This document shows, piece by piece, positions 1-10,000 of a DNA stretch of 64,000 nucleotides. The DNA is taken from NCBI GenBank assembly GCA_025331445.1, contig JAIWNE010000045.1, forward strand, positions 170,286 to 234,285, in the 5' to 3' direction. The stretch is from Blakeslea trispora. Lineage: Eukaryota > Mucoromycota > Mucoromycetes > Mucorales > Choanephoraceae. Made by a program: the position numbers and the translations under genes. The notes below the pieces were generated by a model that worked only from the letters and a program-made list of their open reading frames with translations, was not told where the DNA came from and did not search any database. The first letter of the stretch is position 1. Each line of letters starts with the position of its first letter.

Positions 1-974
1 GTCATGCCTCTTGCTCCATAGAATTCAGATAATAATAAACTCAGATGATTGCTGGTAAACAAACCGCGGATTTGTGCGTCAAGAGCATCATGGTTTTGAG
101 GTAGTGGGCTAGCGGAATGCTGAACATGTTCTTGCATTTTGAAATTGTCAGAAAATATGTCTTGTGTTCTAAAGCCTTCTGCTGCTTGGAAGTTGATTTG
201 GTTTGTGTCCAGCACAAAATTATGATTGCGAAATGAAAGCATGGTTAGAAATACAAGGAGTTGGAAATCAGCTACAAAATCAGATGCAGAAGGGACAAGC
301 ATGTTCATCTTGGTATCAAATATGGTCTTGATTGGTTCATTCAAGTTTTTACGCAAAATTGAGTTGAATGACACAGTACAGACAGCATAGTTTTCATCTT
401 CAGTTTCTTCAGTTTCCAGTTCTTCAGGCACATCTTCAGATAGCATAGGTATATCTTCAGATGGAGAAGCAGCCATGCTCATGGGACTAGCTGCTGAAGG
501 CGAAGCAGCACTCATTGGGCTTTGCATTGTCAGAGCAGAAAGGAAATCACTAGGAGTGCCTGCTCTAGCAGACTCTTGAAATTCTTGATAGATTTGATCA
601 AAATTGTTTGATAGGTACTGATTCCAAGCGATATGACCCCTGGGCATATTATTATCATCTCTGAATCTTGCTGATGCTTCACCTTTTTCTAGATTGGCCA
701 TCTCCTCTACTTTGGCATAGAACCCTTTTGGAGCCGTCCTTTTAGCTTTTAGTACTTCTTTACCATTAGCAGGGTTAGGCGATTTTTGCATCTATTCAAT
801 AATATAAGTTTTTGCAGCCATTTCAAATGCGCCGATGAATTCTTGTGCAGGTTGATCTCTCCATCTTCTTCGAGTAGCTTGGGTGACAACAGAAGCAGAA
901 GCAGATGCTAGGATTGGTCCTCTGACATCTTCATCTGTATAAACAGAGTATTGTCTGGCCTTTTCGCGTACCAT
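1..974 (-). CDS. Uncharacterised protein gene, 3' end outside window, with an in-frame TAG
   Basis: An open frame of 263 codons runs from ATG at 791 to the left edge of the window with no stop. Directly upstream and in the same frame is a 60-codon open stretch (974-795) that ends in TAG at 794-792, abutting that ATG. The long part has a low-complexity Ala/Ser/Pro/Met stretch and an acidic Glu/Asp/Thr stretch near the middle, followed by a more hydrophobic block. The upstream 60 codons are rich in Arg and Ala. I recognise no family. Either the gene starts at 791, or a single TAG breaks a longer protein, or the TAG is the AG of a 3' splice site and an intron removes it. No signal peptide or membrane segment is obvious. 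It is divergent from the LRR gene. Confidence 0.45.
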
Positions 975-2535
975 TAAAGTGATGATACTGGCGCCTGATT
1001 TACGACTTGTGTGAGTTCATTACGTTTACCTTTACAATCTTCTTTAAGCTAACTTACTTTAAATTGATTACCTGTATTATTTGCAGCACAACAATGAAAT
1101 TAACAGAAAAAAAAGGAATTAAAGAAGAGTGATATAAGAATGGTCCAATCCTTCTTCTAATTTATCTCTCTATTTATATATTTCTAAAGCCAATGCAGTT
1201 TTCATTGTCTTCTATTATCAAGTAATATTCCTGTTTTTGGTGTTATGTTACACTTGAAGTGGGAAGCACACATCTTCTCAAAACAAAGAAAGTAGTACTC
1301 AATAAAGAAACAGAGTTTAATGATAACTAAAATAGATAACCATATTCAAAAAAAGATAAAATACACATCTATTTGATCAGACTCATCATGCTAACCCTTA
1401 AAGACAGCTTTAATCGCTCGAAACGGCTGACAATAGGAAAGAACAATGAGCCGTTATTTGAGATAGAGGCTGATTGAATAATACAGTTATCTACAGTAAT
1501 ACAATTTTAGTACACAAAGCGATAAGAGAAAGATAGGCAGGAAAAAAGCAGCAGGAGAAGAACTGCTCTTTGCTATGTCTGTGTTACAGCAATCAATGCA
1601 GTTTATTGATTCCTTCTAAAGATAGCCAACACATATGAAAAGACCTATTTGATAAGGATATAATATGTTTTTGCTTTAACAATATTAGACTACTTGCTTG
1701 ATATCGAGTTGTACATTTTAGATCGTTTTGTACGTGGAGTGAACGCTATTCACCAAAAAAATCATCAAATTTATTACTAAGGAAACAATAGCATGAAATC
1801 TTTTAAGGTAGACAGTTTTCTTTCTTTAGAGAAGCTAAGCTTTTGAAAGAACAAATACAGTCAAATGTTTGATTTATATAGACAAACGACAACAACCAAG
1901 TTTGATCTGGGTACTGCTTGTGGTCGCCCTTCTCAAACAGAAACAAACTCCCTTTAATTTATAGCAGGAGGTAAGTTATTTCATATGCCTCAAATGTACA
2001 GTGCTGATGACTTTTACCCAAAAAAATCACATTACAAGCTTGATTCCATAAATGGGACACTTTTTTATTCGAGCATATCTTTCATTGACTCCTCTAATAA
2101 TGTTCCTTAAACGAAATCCAGCTCTTGCAAGGATTGCAGGGCGTTACTGGCTTCGTTTCTGAGATAAGGCTTACTTCATTAGCTTGATTGTCTTACTCAC
2201 TTTCGTTTCTTATTTGTAGTCGAACAAGCTCTCAATCACTGTAATTTTCTTGATGAATCTCTTTGGTAGAACAGAGAGAAACTTTTGTAGTTTTTAGTAA
2301 TGTTCTGTTTGAGCCCACTCATCAAAAAGCATTGTATGCAAAAGCTTAAATGAGCGACGGTAATAACAACTTTTATTGGCTAACAGTGTCCAATCGTATT
2401 GCTTATTACCGGCGGAGTAGTCCCCCAGACACAGCAGCCCCGCCTTTAAATTGTATTTGCGGAGTTCAAGTTGTGATAATATTTTATGCAGCAGAGATCT
2501 GATAATTATTTTTCTTTTAAAAAATTCCTTTTACC
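975..2535. other. Intergenic region between divergent genes
   Basis: About 1.56 kb with no convincing ORF, RNA gene or repeat. Near the right end, CCAAT-type pentamers occur in both orientations (ATTGG near 2374, CCAAT near 2392), about 150 bp before the LRR gene, which fits a promoter. Nothing else is recognised. Confidence 0.5.
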
Positions 2536-4155
2536 ATGTCTTATCTAAACGGCGGGAAGAGCTTGGAAGGAGTGAGCATAGTCCAAGACTTTGAAAAATG
2601 TGCGGTAGAAAGATTTGATAGCTCAGCTCCAACAAGTACGCTATTTGGTACATCTATTGGATTGATAGATGAAGATGCGCTTATGTTTCGGAAGCTACAA
2701 CTCTCATCTGAAGAGTTTCTTCAAAAGCTTGATGGAGTACTTGAGAAGCATCGTCCTTGGGTCTTGAATGCTTCTCGCAATCATATAGATCTGCTTCCTG
2801 TAGAACTCTATAAATTCAAAAATATGACAAGTCTTATTCTTTCAAACAATCGCATTAGGCATATCCCCTCTGACTTGTACCGTAGCCTAAGGCAGTTAAA
2901 GCAAATAGATTTATCTGGAAATTCTATAGAAACTATTCCAGAAGAAATGCCGTTTTATTTGAGCAACTTGGCTACCTTCAAAATCGATAACAACCTCATT
3001 CAGCAATTACCAGACTCCATAGGCAAATGGCAAAATATTCGCGATTTTCAACTTGGCTCAGAAGGTGGAGGCAACCTAATTCAACGCCTACCTATTACAC
3101 TATCTTCCATGAAAAGCTTGGTTAGTTTTGATTTGTCATTTAATCGATTAGAAGACATATTACCTGGTACATTCGATGGTCTATCTCAGCTACAGCATTT
3201 GAACCTTTCTCATAATCGACTTACAGACATCCCTCAATCAAACATGTTCACTGATTGCGAGGCTCTGATAACACTTGATCTTTCAAAGAATCAACTCTCT
3301 TATCTAAATGATTCTGTGATATCAGACTGTCTTTACTTGATAAACCAACATCAACTTCGGACACTAGATTTAAGTAATAACAGAATTCATCTTCTTCCGA
3401 CAGAAATACTAAGTCAAGAACTTGGAGCGCACGTTGCAATTAGTGGAAATCCAATTGTACAGGCACACTCTTTTCTAGATTGGTCTGATACCATTAGGCA
3501 CTTGGGAGCTAACAATGTTTCTCAAGTACATACTGGAAACACAGTTCAACTTCTCAGACCAGAACTCGAGTATTCCAATACATTGGACATGTTTGGATTT
3601 GCAACGAATTTACAAGGAGACCAAACAGACGAACAGAGTCAACATCCTGCACACCATGGCGATATTCAGGACATAAGACGCAATTCAGATAATGATCTAC
3701 CAATAGCTATGGACGAACCAAGTAAAGCACCATCCATCCTGCTTCTTTCTCTTCATGAAATAGCTCTAAGAGCCTTACTGGAATCTGATGACTATGCAGA
3801 CTATTTTCTATCTATTCCAAAACACACACAGGACGAAATTCACTACAAAAAGCAAACATGTTTTCACTGTCAGAAGCCTTTCTTTAATGAATGGGTTAAC
3901 TCTGTTGTTTCAAGAAGATGCTTTTCTGCTTCTTTTGCAGCACAGCTGGTTAAATTTTGTAAAAGTTCTTGTTGGCATGATTATCATACTTCGCTATCTC
4001 AGCGAGTGGTTTCATTGGAGCAAAAGTCAAGCCAGATCCATGCAAGAGCTCTTGAAACTGTACTGGAGCCACATTCACTCGAATGGATTGAGGCTGCTGT
4101 TACAGCAGCTTCACTTCAAGAAGAACGATTGAATGTTTTAGTGAATCAAGTTTAA
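2536..4155 (+). CDS. Leucine-rich repeat protein with C-terminal cysteine cluster
   Basis: A single-exon gene of 539 aa. Residues of about 75-310 carry eight to ten LRR units of the LxxLxLSxNxIxxLP kind; examples are SLILSNNRIRHIP, QIDLSGNSIETIP, HLNLSHNRLTDIP and TLDLSNNRIHLLP. A linker of about 100 residues follows, then a Cys/His-rich segment (CFHCQKPF ... RRC ... FCKSSCWHDYH, about residues 436-480) that could bind a metal, and a helical tail. No signal peptide or membrane helix is visible, so a cytoplasmic or nuclear protein-interaction scaffold is likely. LRR proteins of this form act as adaptors, but the partner cannot be inferred. The start is the first ATG after a T-rich leader. Several fungal LRR families would fit, so no symbol is given. 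Confidence 0.85.
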   Translation: MSYLNGGKSLEGVSIVQDFEKCAVERFDSSAPTSTLFGTSIGLIDEDALMFRKLQLSSEEFLQKLDGVLEKHRPWVLNASRNHIDLLPVELYKFKNMTSLILSNNRIRHIPSDLYRSLRQLKQIDLSGNSIETIPEEMPFYLSNLATFKIDNNLIQQLPDSIGKWQNIRDFQLGSEGGGNLIQRLPITLSSMKSLVSFDLSFNRLEDILPGTFDGLSQLQHLNLSHNRLTDIPQSNMFTDCEALITLDLSKNQLSYLNDSVISDCLYLINQHQLRTLDLSNNRIHLLPTEILSQELGAHVAISGNPIVQAHSFLDWSDTIRHLGANNVSQVHTGNTVQLLRPELEYSNTLDMFGFATNLQGDQTDEQSQHPAHHGDIQDIRRNSDNDLPIAMDEPSKAPSILLLSLHEIALRALLESDDYADYFLSIPKHTQDEIHYKKQTCFHCQKPFFNEWVNSVVSRRCFSASFAAQLVKFCKSSCWHDYHTSLSQRVVSLEQKSSQIHARALETVLEPHSLEWIEAAVTAASLQEERLNVLVNQV

Positions 4156-4473
4156 TTGCAAATACATTTAATGCAGCAGTGGCACCATCTTTCTATTGAT
4201 AATCCTATAGGAAGGAACATTCACAAAAAATCAACTTTGTTCTGTTTTTTTCAAACGATTTTAGCAGCTTTTTATTTTAGCAAAAAAAAAAAAAATTGCA
4301 AAACAACAGTGATTTCATTTGAGTTATATTGAGTTTGCCTTTAGGAAGAGAATATGTTTCTTATTCAAGTCTACTTGTTTTGGAGAAAGAAAGCAATAAA
4401 GGCTGCTTTCGTATGTCAGGAAGATGTCCGTCTTGTCGTACCTCGTCTAACCAAAACAATGGTTAGCTATGCT
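4156..4473. other. Convergent 3' flank
   Basis: 318 bp between the 3' ends of the LRR gene and YAE1. It is AT-rich with a 13-A run near 4283. No gene is seen; it presumably holds both 3' UTRs and polyadenylation signals. Confidence 0.5.
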
Positions 4474-5073
4474 TTAGCATTGGTGCTTGTTGGCGACAGC
4501 ATTTAGAGTCGAGTTAACTTTGTCTTCTAGTTGTTTAACAAATGCTTCAGGAGCAATGTAGCCATCAGGCTTTTTTGCTTGGTCTCCACGAAAGTAATCA
4601 ACATTATAAACATGGTTAACTTCTATTTTGTCGATCTCGTCAAACAAACTATCCAGCTCCTTTGCTGCCTCTTCCTTCTTTAAAATCTGTCTATAAAAAG
4701 TAATTTGACAACTGAATTGTCGTTTGTTCTGTCAACACAATAAAAATTTAGCTGTATGGCTGATTTATTTACCTCACTACTCCACGAAGTCTACCAATTG
4801 CTCTTCCAATTGCAAAACCCTCAATATAGCCTACATCAAAGCCTTTCTGCATGTTCACTTCCTTCCCCTCTACAATGCCTTCTTTATAGCCAGTCTTTAT
4901 ATTGTGAAAAGTTAGAACCTTATGTTAAAATGATTGCCCGCATTTACGTTGCCATGATCTTCTTGTAACTTTTCCCACTCTCTTTCTGCAAGATTTCTTT
5001 CGTAAGAAACATGGTCGTCGTTATCGCTATCGGCCCAAACATCGTCCTGAGAATCAACTTCAGAATTTGACAT
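4474..5073 (-). CDS. YAE1: Yae1-family protein (Fe-S maturation adaptor)
   Basis: Three exons: 5073-4948, 4894-4773 and 4690-4474, together 465 nt or 154 aa. Both introns have GTAAAT-type donors; the first has a clear TTCTAAC branch site. The N-terminus is acidic (DVWADSDNDD). The second exon holds the diagnostic glycine-spaced deca-GX3 helix of Yae1 (GYKEGIVEGKEV ... GFDVGYIEGFAIGRAIG, residues of about 44-78). In yeast, Yae1 with Lto1 recruits the ABC protein Rli1/ABCE1 to the cytosolic Fe-S targeting complex, so a role in ribosome-recycling factor maturation is expected. Length matches the family. No Lto1 homologue lies nearby. The assignment rests on the deca-GX3 motif and the tryptophan/aspartate N-terminus; the splice model is phase-consistent. 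Confidence 0.88.
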
Positions 5074-5288
5074 TTTTTGTGTTTCGAAAAAAAAATAGTT
5101 GAAAGGAGAAAAAAAAAGATATTTGGAAAAATGTTAGTTGAAAGGCTTCTACTCTGTGACTTTTTATTTGTAATCAATTGAGCTTAATAAGACAAAAGAA
5201 TATTCAAGAAACAAACAAGAAACCTTAAGACTATTGGAAGTATCATTCATTTCTTGCTTTAGTTCAGATCATAAAACACGAACCTATA

Positions 5289-6938
5289 CTATCGCACGAC
5301 TATCATTAAATGAGTAAGTGCTGTCTGAAGCTCTTCCATATCCTCAGGAGCTGACTTGTCCAGTCCTAATAGGCGATAAGTAATCATTGTTTGCTTGATG
5401 TGCGTCATTGCTTCTTGCTTGAGTTGCCTATGACCCGTAATGCAAGCATTCAAGAGGAGTGTTGAGAGCTTCATCATTTCCTCTGCTGCCTCAATACTTA
5501 TTTTTCCATGCACATGTTGAACAATATCAAGCGACTTTCTAGAGTAGACAGAAGCTGTTTTCATATCACCTTGCATACAATACAGCTGTGCCAATCTATC
5601 CATGGTTTCACCTATCACAATTGTGTGAGGATGATACAGGGCAGATTGTAATTCAAGCACCTTCAAAAAGTTGTACTGCTGCATATACATTTCAATTTCT
5701 GATTCTGTCTAGTATAGGAAATTTGTCAATTAGACCTCTAACAAAAAAAAGTACTCATTTAAGCTTACTTTAATAAAATAAGGCCAGTGAGCCTCTTGTT
5801 GACACTCAGGGCATTTGAATTGTTGACGGTACATTTTCCCTGTTTTGCAGAATTGACATTTGTAGATTGCATCTGGATTATGTTGGCTATCAAACAGTTT
5901 TTCTTTTGTTAGAGCTCTATAGACCAGTATCCTCCTTTTCTTACTTTTTGTCCTCGCAGGAAGAGCATCGGCAGTCAAAGAAATAGTCTTGCTTCAATTT
6001 CTTTTGACGCTCATCTTGGCTATGTACACTGGCTAAAGGTCCATAGCTAATAGTGATTTCTTGCTTCGGATCAATCTGCTTTTTGGAGCACCTGACTTGC
6101 ATTTGGCAGAGATTGATGTCGCCATTACCAAACGAGACAATAGAATTAGGGTCGCAGTCATGGTTTAGCTTACTCGCCATCAGGTAGACAGCACGTCCAA
6201 GAATGATATGCTCTCTCTCCACAACCAGATCAGCACCAACTTGTTTATTTCTAGCTTGCTTGACTGCAAAAGTATTACACCGAATCTGACAAAAGATGGT
6301 CACAAGGGTATCCACAATTGAAGAAGAAAGATGGAAGATGTTGCTCAGCATATTGAACTTTTCACGATAGTCAGCAAGTGTATTTTTACCATGGAGTTCT
6401 TGATTCGAAATCAAGCCAGGTAATGCTAAGTACAAGATGGTTAGCTCTTGGTCTTATCATATGAAAGATCAATTTTTCTTTTTCCTTCCCAAATAGACTT
6501 ACTCTTAGTTTGGCCAGCAATAAATCCTTGAAATGCAAACAATACATCGCAATCCTGATTCTGCAGTTCTGGAAAATCACAAAGCCAGTAATGGATACTA
6601 AACCAGCTTCTTTCTTCACACACTTTTGAGCAGTAATGGACAAGCCATTTACAGTCTGTATTGCGACAGTTAATTACAGATGAATTGAGGCTACCAAAGC
6701 AGTAATAACAATGATCTTTCCAGTGATCCTTGTTCAGCTGACGTATAAAAGGCTCTTCTGTCATCAACAGTTCGCCCTGTTGTATCTTTTCAGTTGCCAC
6801 GTAGTGTTGTCCCCGTTCAGCCGTGTGTTGGTCCTTGATCTTGTTTTGGCTACCTTTGTGTTGTGGGCACTTTTCTGTCAATGACCTAATGTGAGCTGGT
6901 GTTAACCTCTCATGAAGTTGATCTATTCCGGTTGACAT
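5289..6938 (-). CDS. SET and MYND domain protein (SMYD-like)
   Basis: Four exons: 6938-6503, 6425-5945, 5886-5769 and 5708-5289 (1455 nt, 484 aa). Phases agree at all three introns, each with a recognisable branch site (GCTAAC, CTCTAAC, GGTCTAAT). The SET domain is split, as in SMYD proteins, by a MYND zinc finger (CYYCFGSL ... CRNTDC ... YCSKVC ... HYWLC, about residues 77-120). The SET core then gives LNHDCDPNS, matching the NHxxxPN cofactor motif, and ISYGP. A post-SET cysteine group (CRCSSC) and a CxxC pair (CQFCKTGK / CPECQQE) follow, and the C-terminal third is TPR-like helical. These proteins methylate lysines on histones or other proteins; the substrate cannot be told. It lies 215 bp upstream of YAE1 on the same strand. 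Confidence 0.88.
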
Positions 6939-8193
6939 AAGAAGTTATAAAAAGAAAGAGAAAAAAGCCTCTTTTGAGAATAAAAACTGAGAGTCGTTTT
7001 AAGGTTTGAGCTGGATCTCCGTTTCGTACAGCGTTGCTTGATATCAAAAGACCAAGTAGCAGTTTATGCCATAAAGAGATTTCGCAGTCAATTAAAGCTA
7101 AACACTAATATGTGCGACTTATGCATAGAGAGAACTACTCCGCGCATTAAAGCTTTTTTTTTGGCCATAGGTTGATTTGATACTATGAGCAGCCAAAAGG
7201 GAAATACCTGGCGCCTGATACTAGATCTATACACTTGATGCCTAAAATACATTTTGCTTTTTTGTCTTGGAATAATTTTGCTTTCAGTCTATAAACAATT
7301 TTCAAATGCTTAAAAGAGATAGTCGAAGTTTGAGGTGAAGAACACTTTGACTGGAATGATGTCAACTATATCAAGCAAGTTTGTTTTCTAAAGCCGACTT
7401 TAAAGATTCACGATGCTGAAAGGAGAAGGAGTCGATCAAAACATTTTGGCTGGCACCGACTCTTGAATAGCATAGGACTTTTGCTTTACTGCCACAAAAG
7501 CAAGAATGTCAAGAAGGAACATGCATCTGAGAAAGCAGAAGCAAACAAAGGAAACAGTGTGTACAGCATGTTAGGCGTAGAAAGTTCATTCACTTTTTGA
7601 TCTATTATGGTGGAGGCCGCCTTTTTTGATCTAATTTCACAAGCGCTCTCTTGTTACTTTAGGAGCCATAAATTATGATATTTTCTCAAATATTCTGGAA
7701 TAAGCCAATCATGCGTTTGAACTTTTGACATTAGAATTGTCTATTTAAGCTCCAGAACATACATACAACAAATATGATAATTTACTGGTTTCTAGCCTGT
7801 TTTTTTAGTGTTCTTACTATGTTTGAAGATTCACCTATAAGAATTACAACGCTGAATGAATTTCTATATTTTGTAACTCATTTTATACGCAGAATAAAGG
7901 CTTGACATTGATTGTAAAGATTCAATATTCAAAAATCATCCATGATTGCTACATTAAACACTGTGAGCAAATATTATCAGAAATGTAATATTCGATACTG
8001 ATATTCTACTATTTTGTGGTGCTTCTTGATATTGTCTAAATAGAGTTATTTATATGCATATGTGTTACAAGAATGTAAGCTTTGAACAAAACATTCTTTA
8101 AAAGAGCCCTCTGCTCTGTTATTCTGATACTTTTGCTCTTTATTTCTAGCTTACAATCAAATTGGAGTTCAAGTGATTACTACTTAAAGCTTG
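6939..8193. other. Intergenic region between divergent genes
   Basis: About 1.25 kb between the SMYD-like gene and the acidic secreted protein gene. It is AT-rich; the only ORFs are short and lack domain or composition support. I see no repeat or RNA gene. Confidence 0.5.
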
Positions 8194-9153
8194 ATGAGAA
8201 ACCTGTTTTTGCCTTTTGTGTTGTTAACGTCTGTTCTTTGTAAAATCACTCACGATGATGACGGTAATGAGAAAGTTTTATTCATCAACTACACCATTAA
8301 GAAAGATAACAACCAATCAACTCAAATAGAAATAGCACAGCGCATAGTTGAGCATATACAGACAGTGACAAGATGGGAACCATACCCTATCACTTTTACC
8401 ACTACAAAATCCGCACATCATCCCAGAGAAACCGCAAGAAAGGGCTTATCATTCATTGAAATGGAAGATGATGATTCCCAATTAGAGCTTGATGATGATA
8501 TGGAAGACTACGACGATGATACAAATTATGAGGATATAGAAGATGAAGATGATGAAGATTATGTAAACGATTATGAAAGCTTGGAAGATATAGACGATGA
8601 CGATGAAGATGATGAGGATGAAATGGATGAATGGGATGATGATGACGATGAAACAACAACACGAAAAACGCTAAAATCTACAGAAGACCTTTTAACAGTG
8701 ACTCGAACAAAAATGCATGTAGTTACTGCGCTAGCTATGCTCGACTTGGTTGATGATACTGAATCAGTTACAAACAAAGAGCAGTGTTCCATGACTGTAA
8801 CTGAAACAATCACCAAAGAAGCTCAATCAAACAACCACCAATTCGCTACAATGACTGTGACAGAAACAGAGACGGAGACAGAGACAGAGAAGTTCACCAC
8901 TACAAAAACAGTTACAAAAGGACTTTTTCTTGGAAACTTTTCCTTTAACGAAGAATATACTACCGAAGAAACCACTTCTGTGGAGCCTAATTCTGAGGAT
9001 CATAAAGTAGAAGAGATAGTCACAGCAATGCTGAAAGCAACAAAGTCAAATTGCTTAGCAAATGGTCAACCCTGTACGTTTGAGGATCCGGCTAGCTGCT
9101 GTAGTGGTGTATGCATCAATCAATATGGAACAGGAAAATGTGGCAGCATCTGA
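8194..9153 (+). CDS. Secreted acidic protein with C-terminal six-cysteine knot-like domain
   Basis: 319 aa in one exon. The ATG at 8194 begins a clear signal peptide (MRNLFLPFVLLTSVLC, cleavage about residue 16-17). The middle (about 90-155) is an extreme Asp/Glu tract with few other residues. It is followed by Thr-rich sequence, including a TETETETETE run encoded by a simple GAGACA repeat (8866-8890). The last 35 residues hold six cysteines, C287, C294, C302, C303, C307 and C316, spaced C-x6-C-x7-CC-x3-C-x8-C, the pattern of inhibitor cystine knots. Known knottin-like domains in fungi are small, secreted, disulfide-stabilised modules of varied role; no function is assigned here. The acidic block may be a pro-region, a calcium or wall-binding segment, or a spacer. 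Confidence 0.75.
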   Translation: MRNLFLPFVLLTSVLCKITHDDDGNEKVLFINYTIKKDNNQSTQIEIAQRIVEHIQTVTRWEPYPITFTTTKSAHHPRETARKGLSFIEMEDDDSQLELDDDMEDYDDDTNYEDIEDEDDEDYVNDYESLEDIDDDDEDDEDEMDEWDDDDDETTTRKTLKSTEDLLTVTRTKMHVVTALAMLDLVDDTESVTNKEQCSMTVTETITKEAQSNNHQFATMTVTETETETETEKFTTTKTVTKGLFLGNFSFNEEYTTEETTSVEPNSEDHKVEEIVTAMLKATKSNCLANGQPCTFEDPASCCSGVCINQYGTGKCGSI

Positions 9154-10000
9154 TCACTCTTGCAATATTACAATTACCGCAACTATGTAATGCCTTCAAA
9201 ATTCTACAAATAAATAGTGTTTATTTTTTGCACCTCCATTATGTCAATCAAAGCTTTTTTAATAATGTCTAGTACTCGTCAGATTCAATAATCATTTTTC
9301 CTTCATTAGCATCAAATGGGACCTTTGACTAGAAGAGATAAAAGATTTCCTACAATTGCCCTTTGCATAAATATTACTAGAATACATTGCGCTTACTGAT
9401 GATGAATATAAGAGCAATTTGATGTTTGCAAACTGAAACCTAAAAAAGTCTCAATTAGTTGGATCATGCATACTTATACAGGAAATGCTTAAGGCCTTCA
9501 TTATTCGATTTCAACCTTAATTTATAGCATACGATCTGCACATATTGAATGATTGGCCAGGGCCACAATGATTTATTATACCTTAGTCTTGCTCGATCTT
9601 ATCTGTTAATTTTGACCAAAATTGTAATCAATCAAAACTCAACATTACCAGTTGACTTTGACTGACGGAAAGAAAAGAAAAAAAGAAACGTAGTTTTTCA
9701 ATGGTTCAGCAAATACAAATGTGATATAGCTATACATGACAGAAATGGTTAAAAGCTTTTTTCTAGTAAACCTAATAGCTTTTATATATTTGTATTTTCT
9801 TTGTTACAAATGCTGCTGCCTTTTTGCACGAAAATAGCCTTAGGCTCTATTGTTTGAAGAGCTCAAAGAAGTACTGATAAACAACTGAGATCAGAAAGAA
9901 TGGCAAACTGTGTGTAAATTGAGTCTTGCTATAATGAACTTGAGATCTTTGTATTTATTGAAATGAAAACAAAAGACACCAGTTGTTAATGCTTCATGCT
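9154..10000. other. Convergent intergenic region
   Basis: 847 bp between the 3' ends of the acidic secreted protein gene and the MFS transporter. It is AT-rich, with no ORF, repeat or RNA gene that I can support. Confidence 0.5.
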
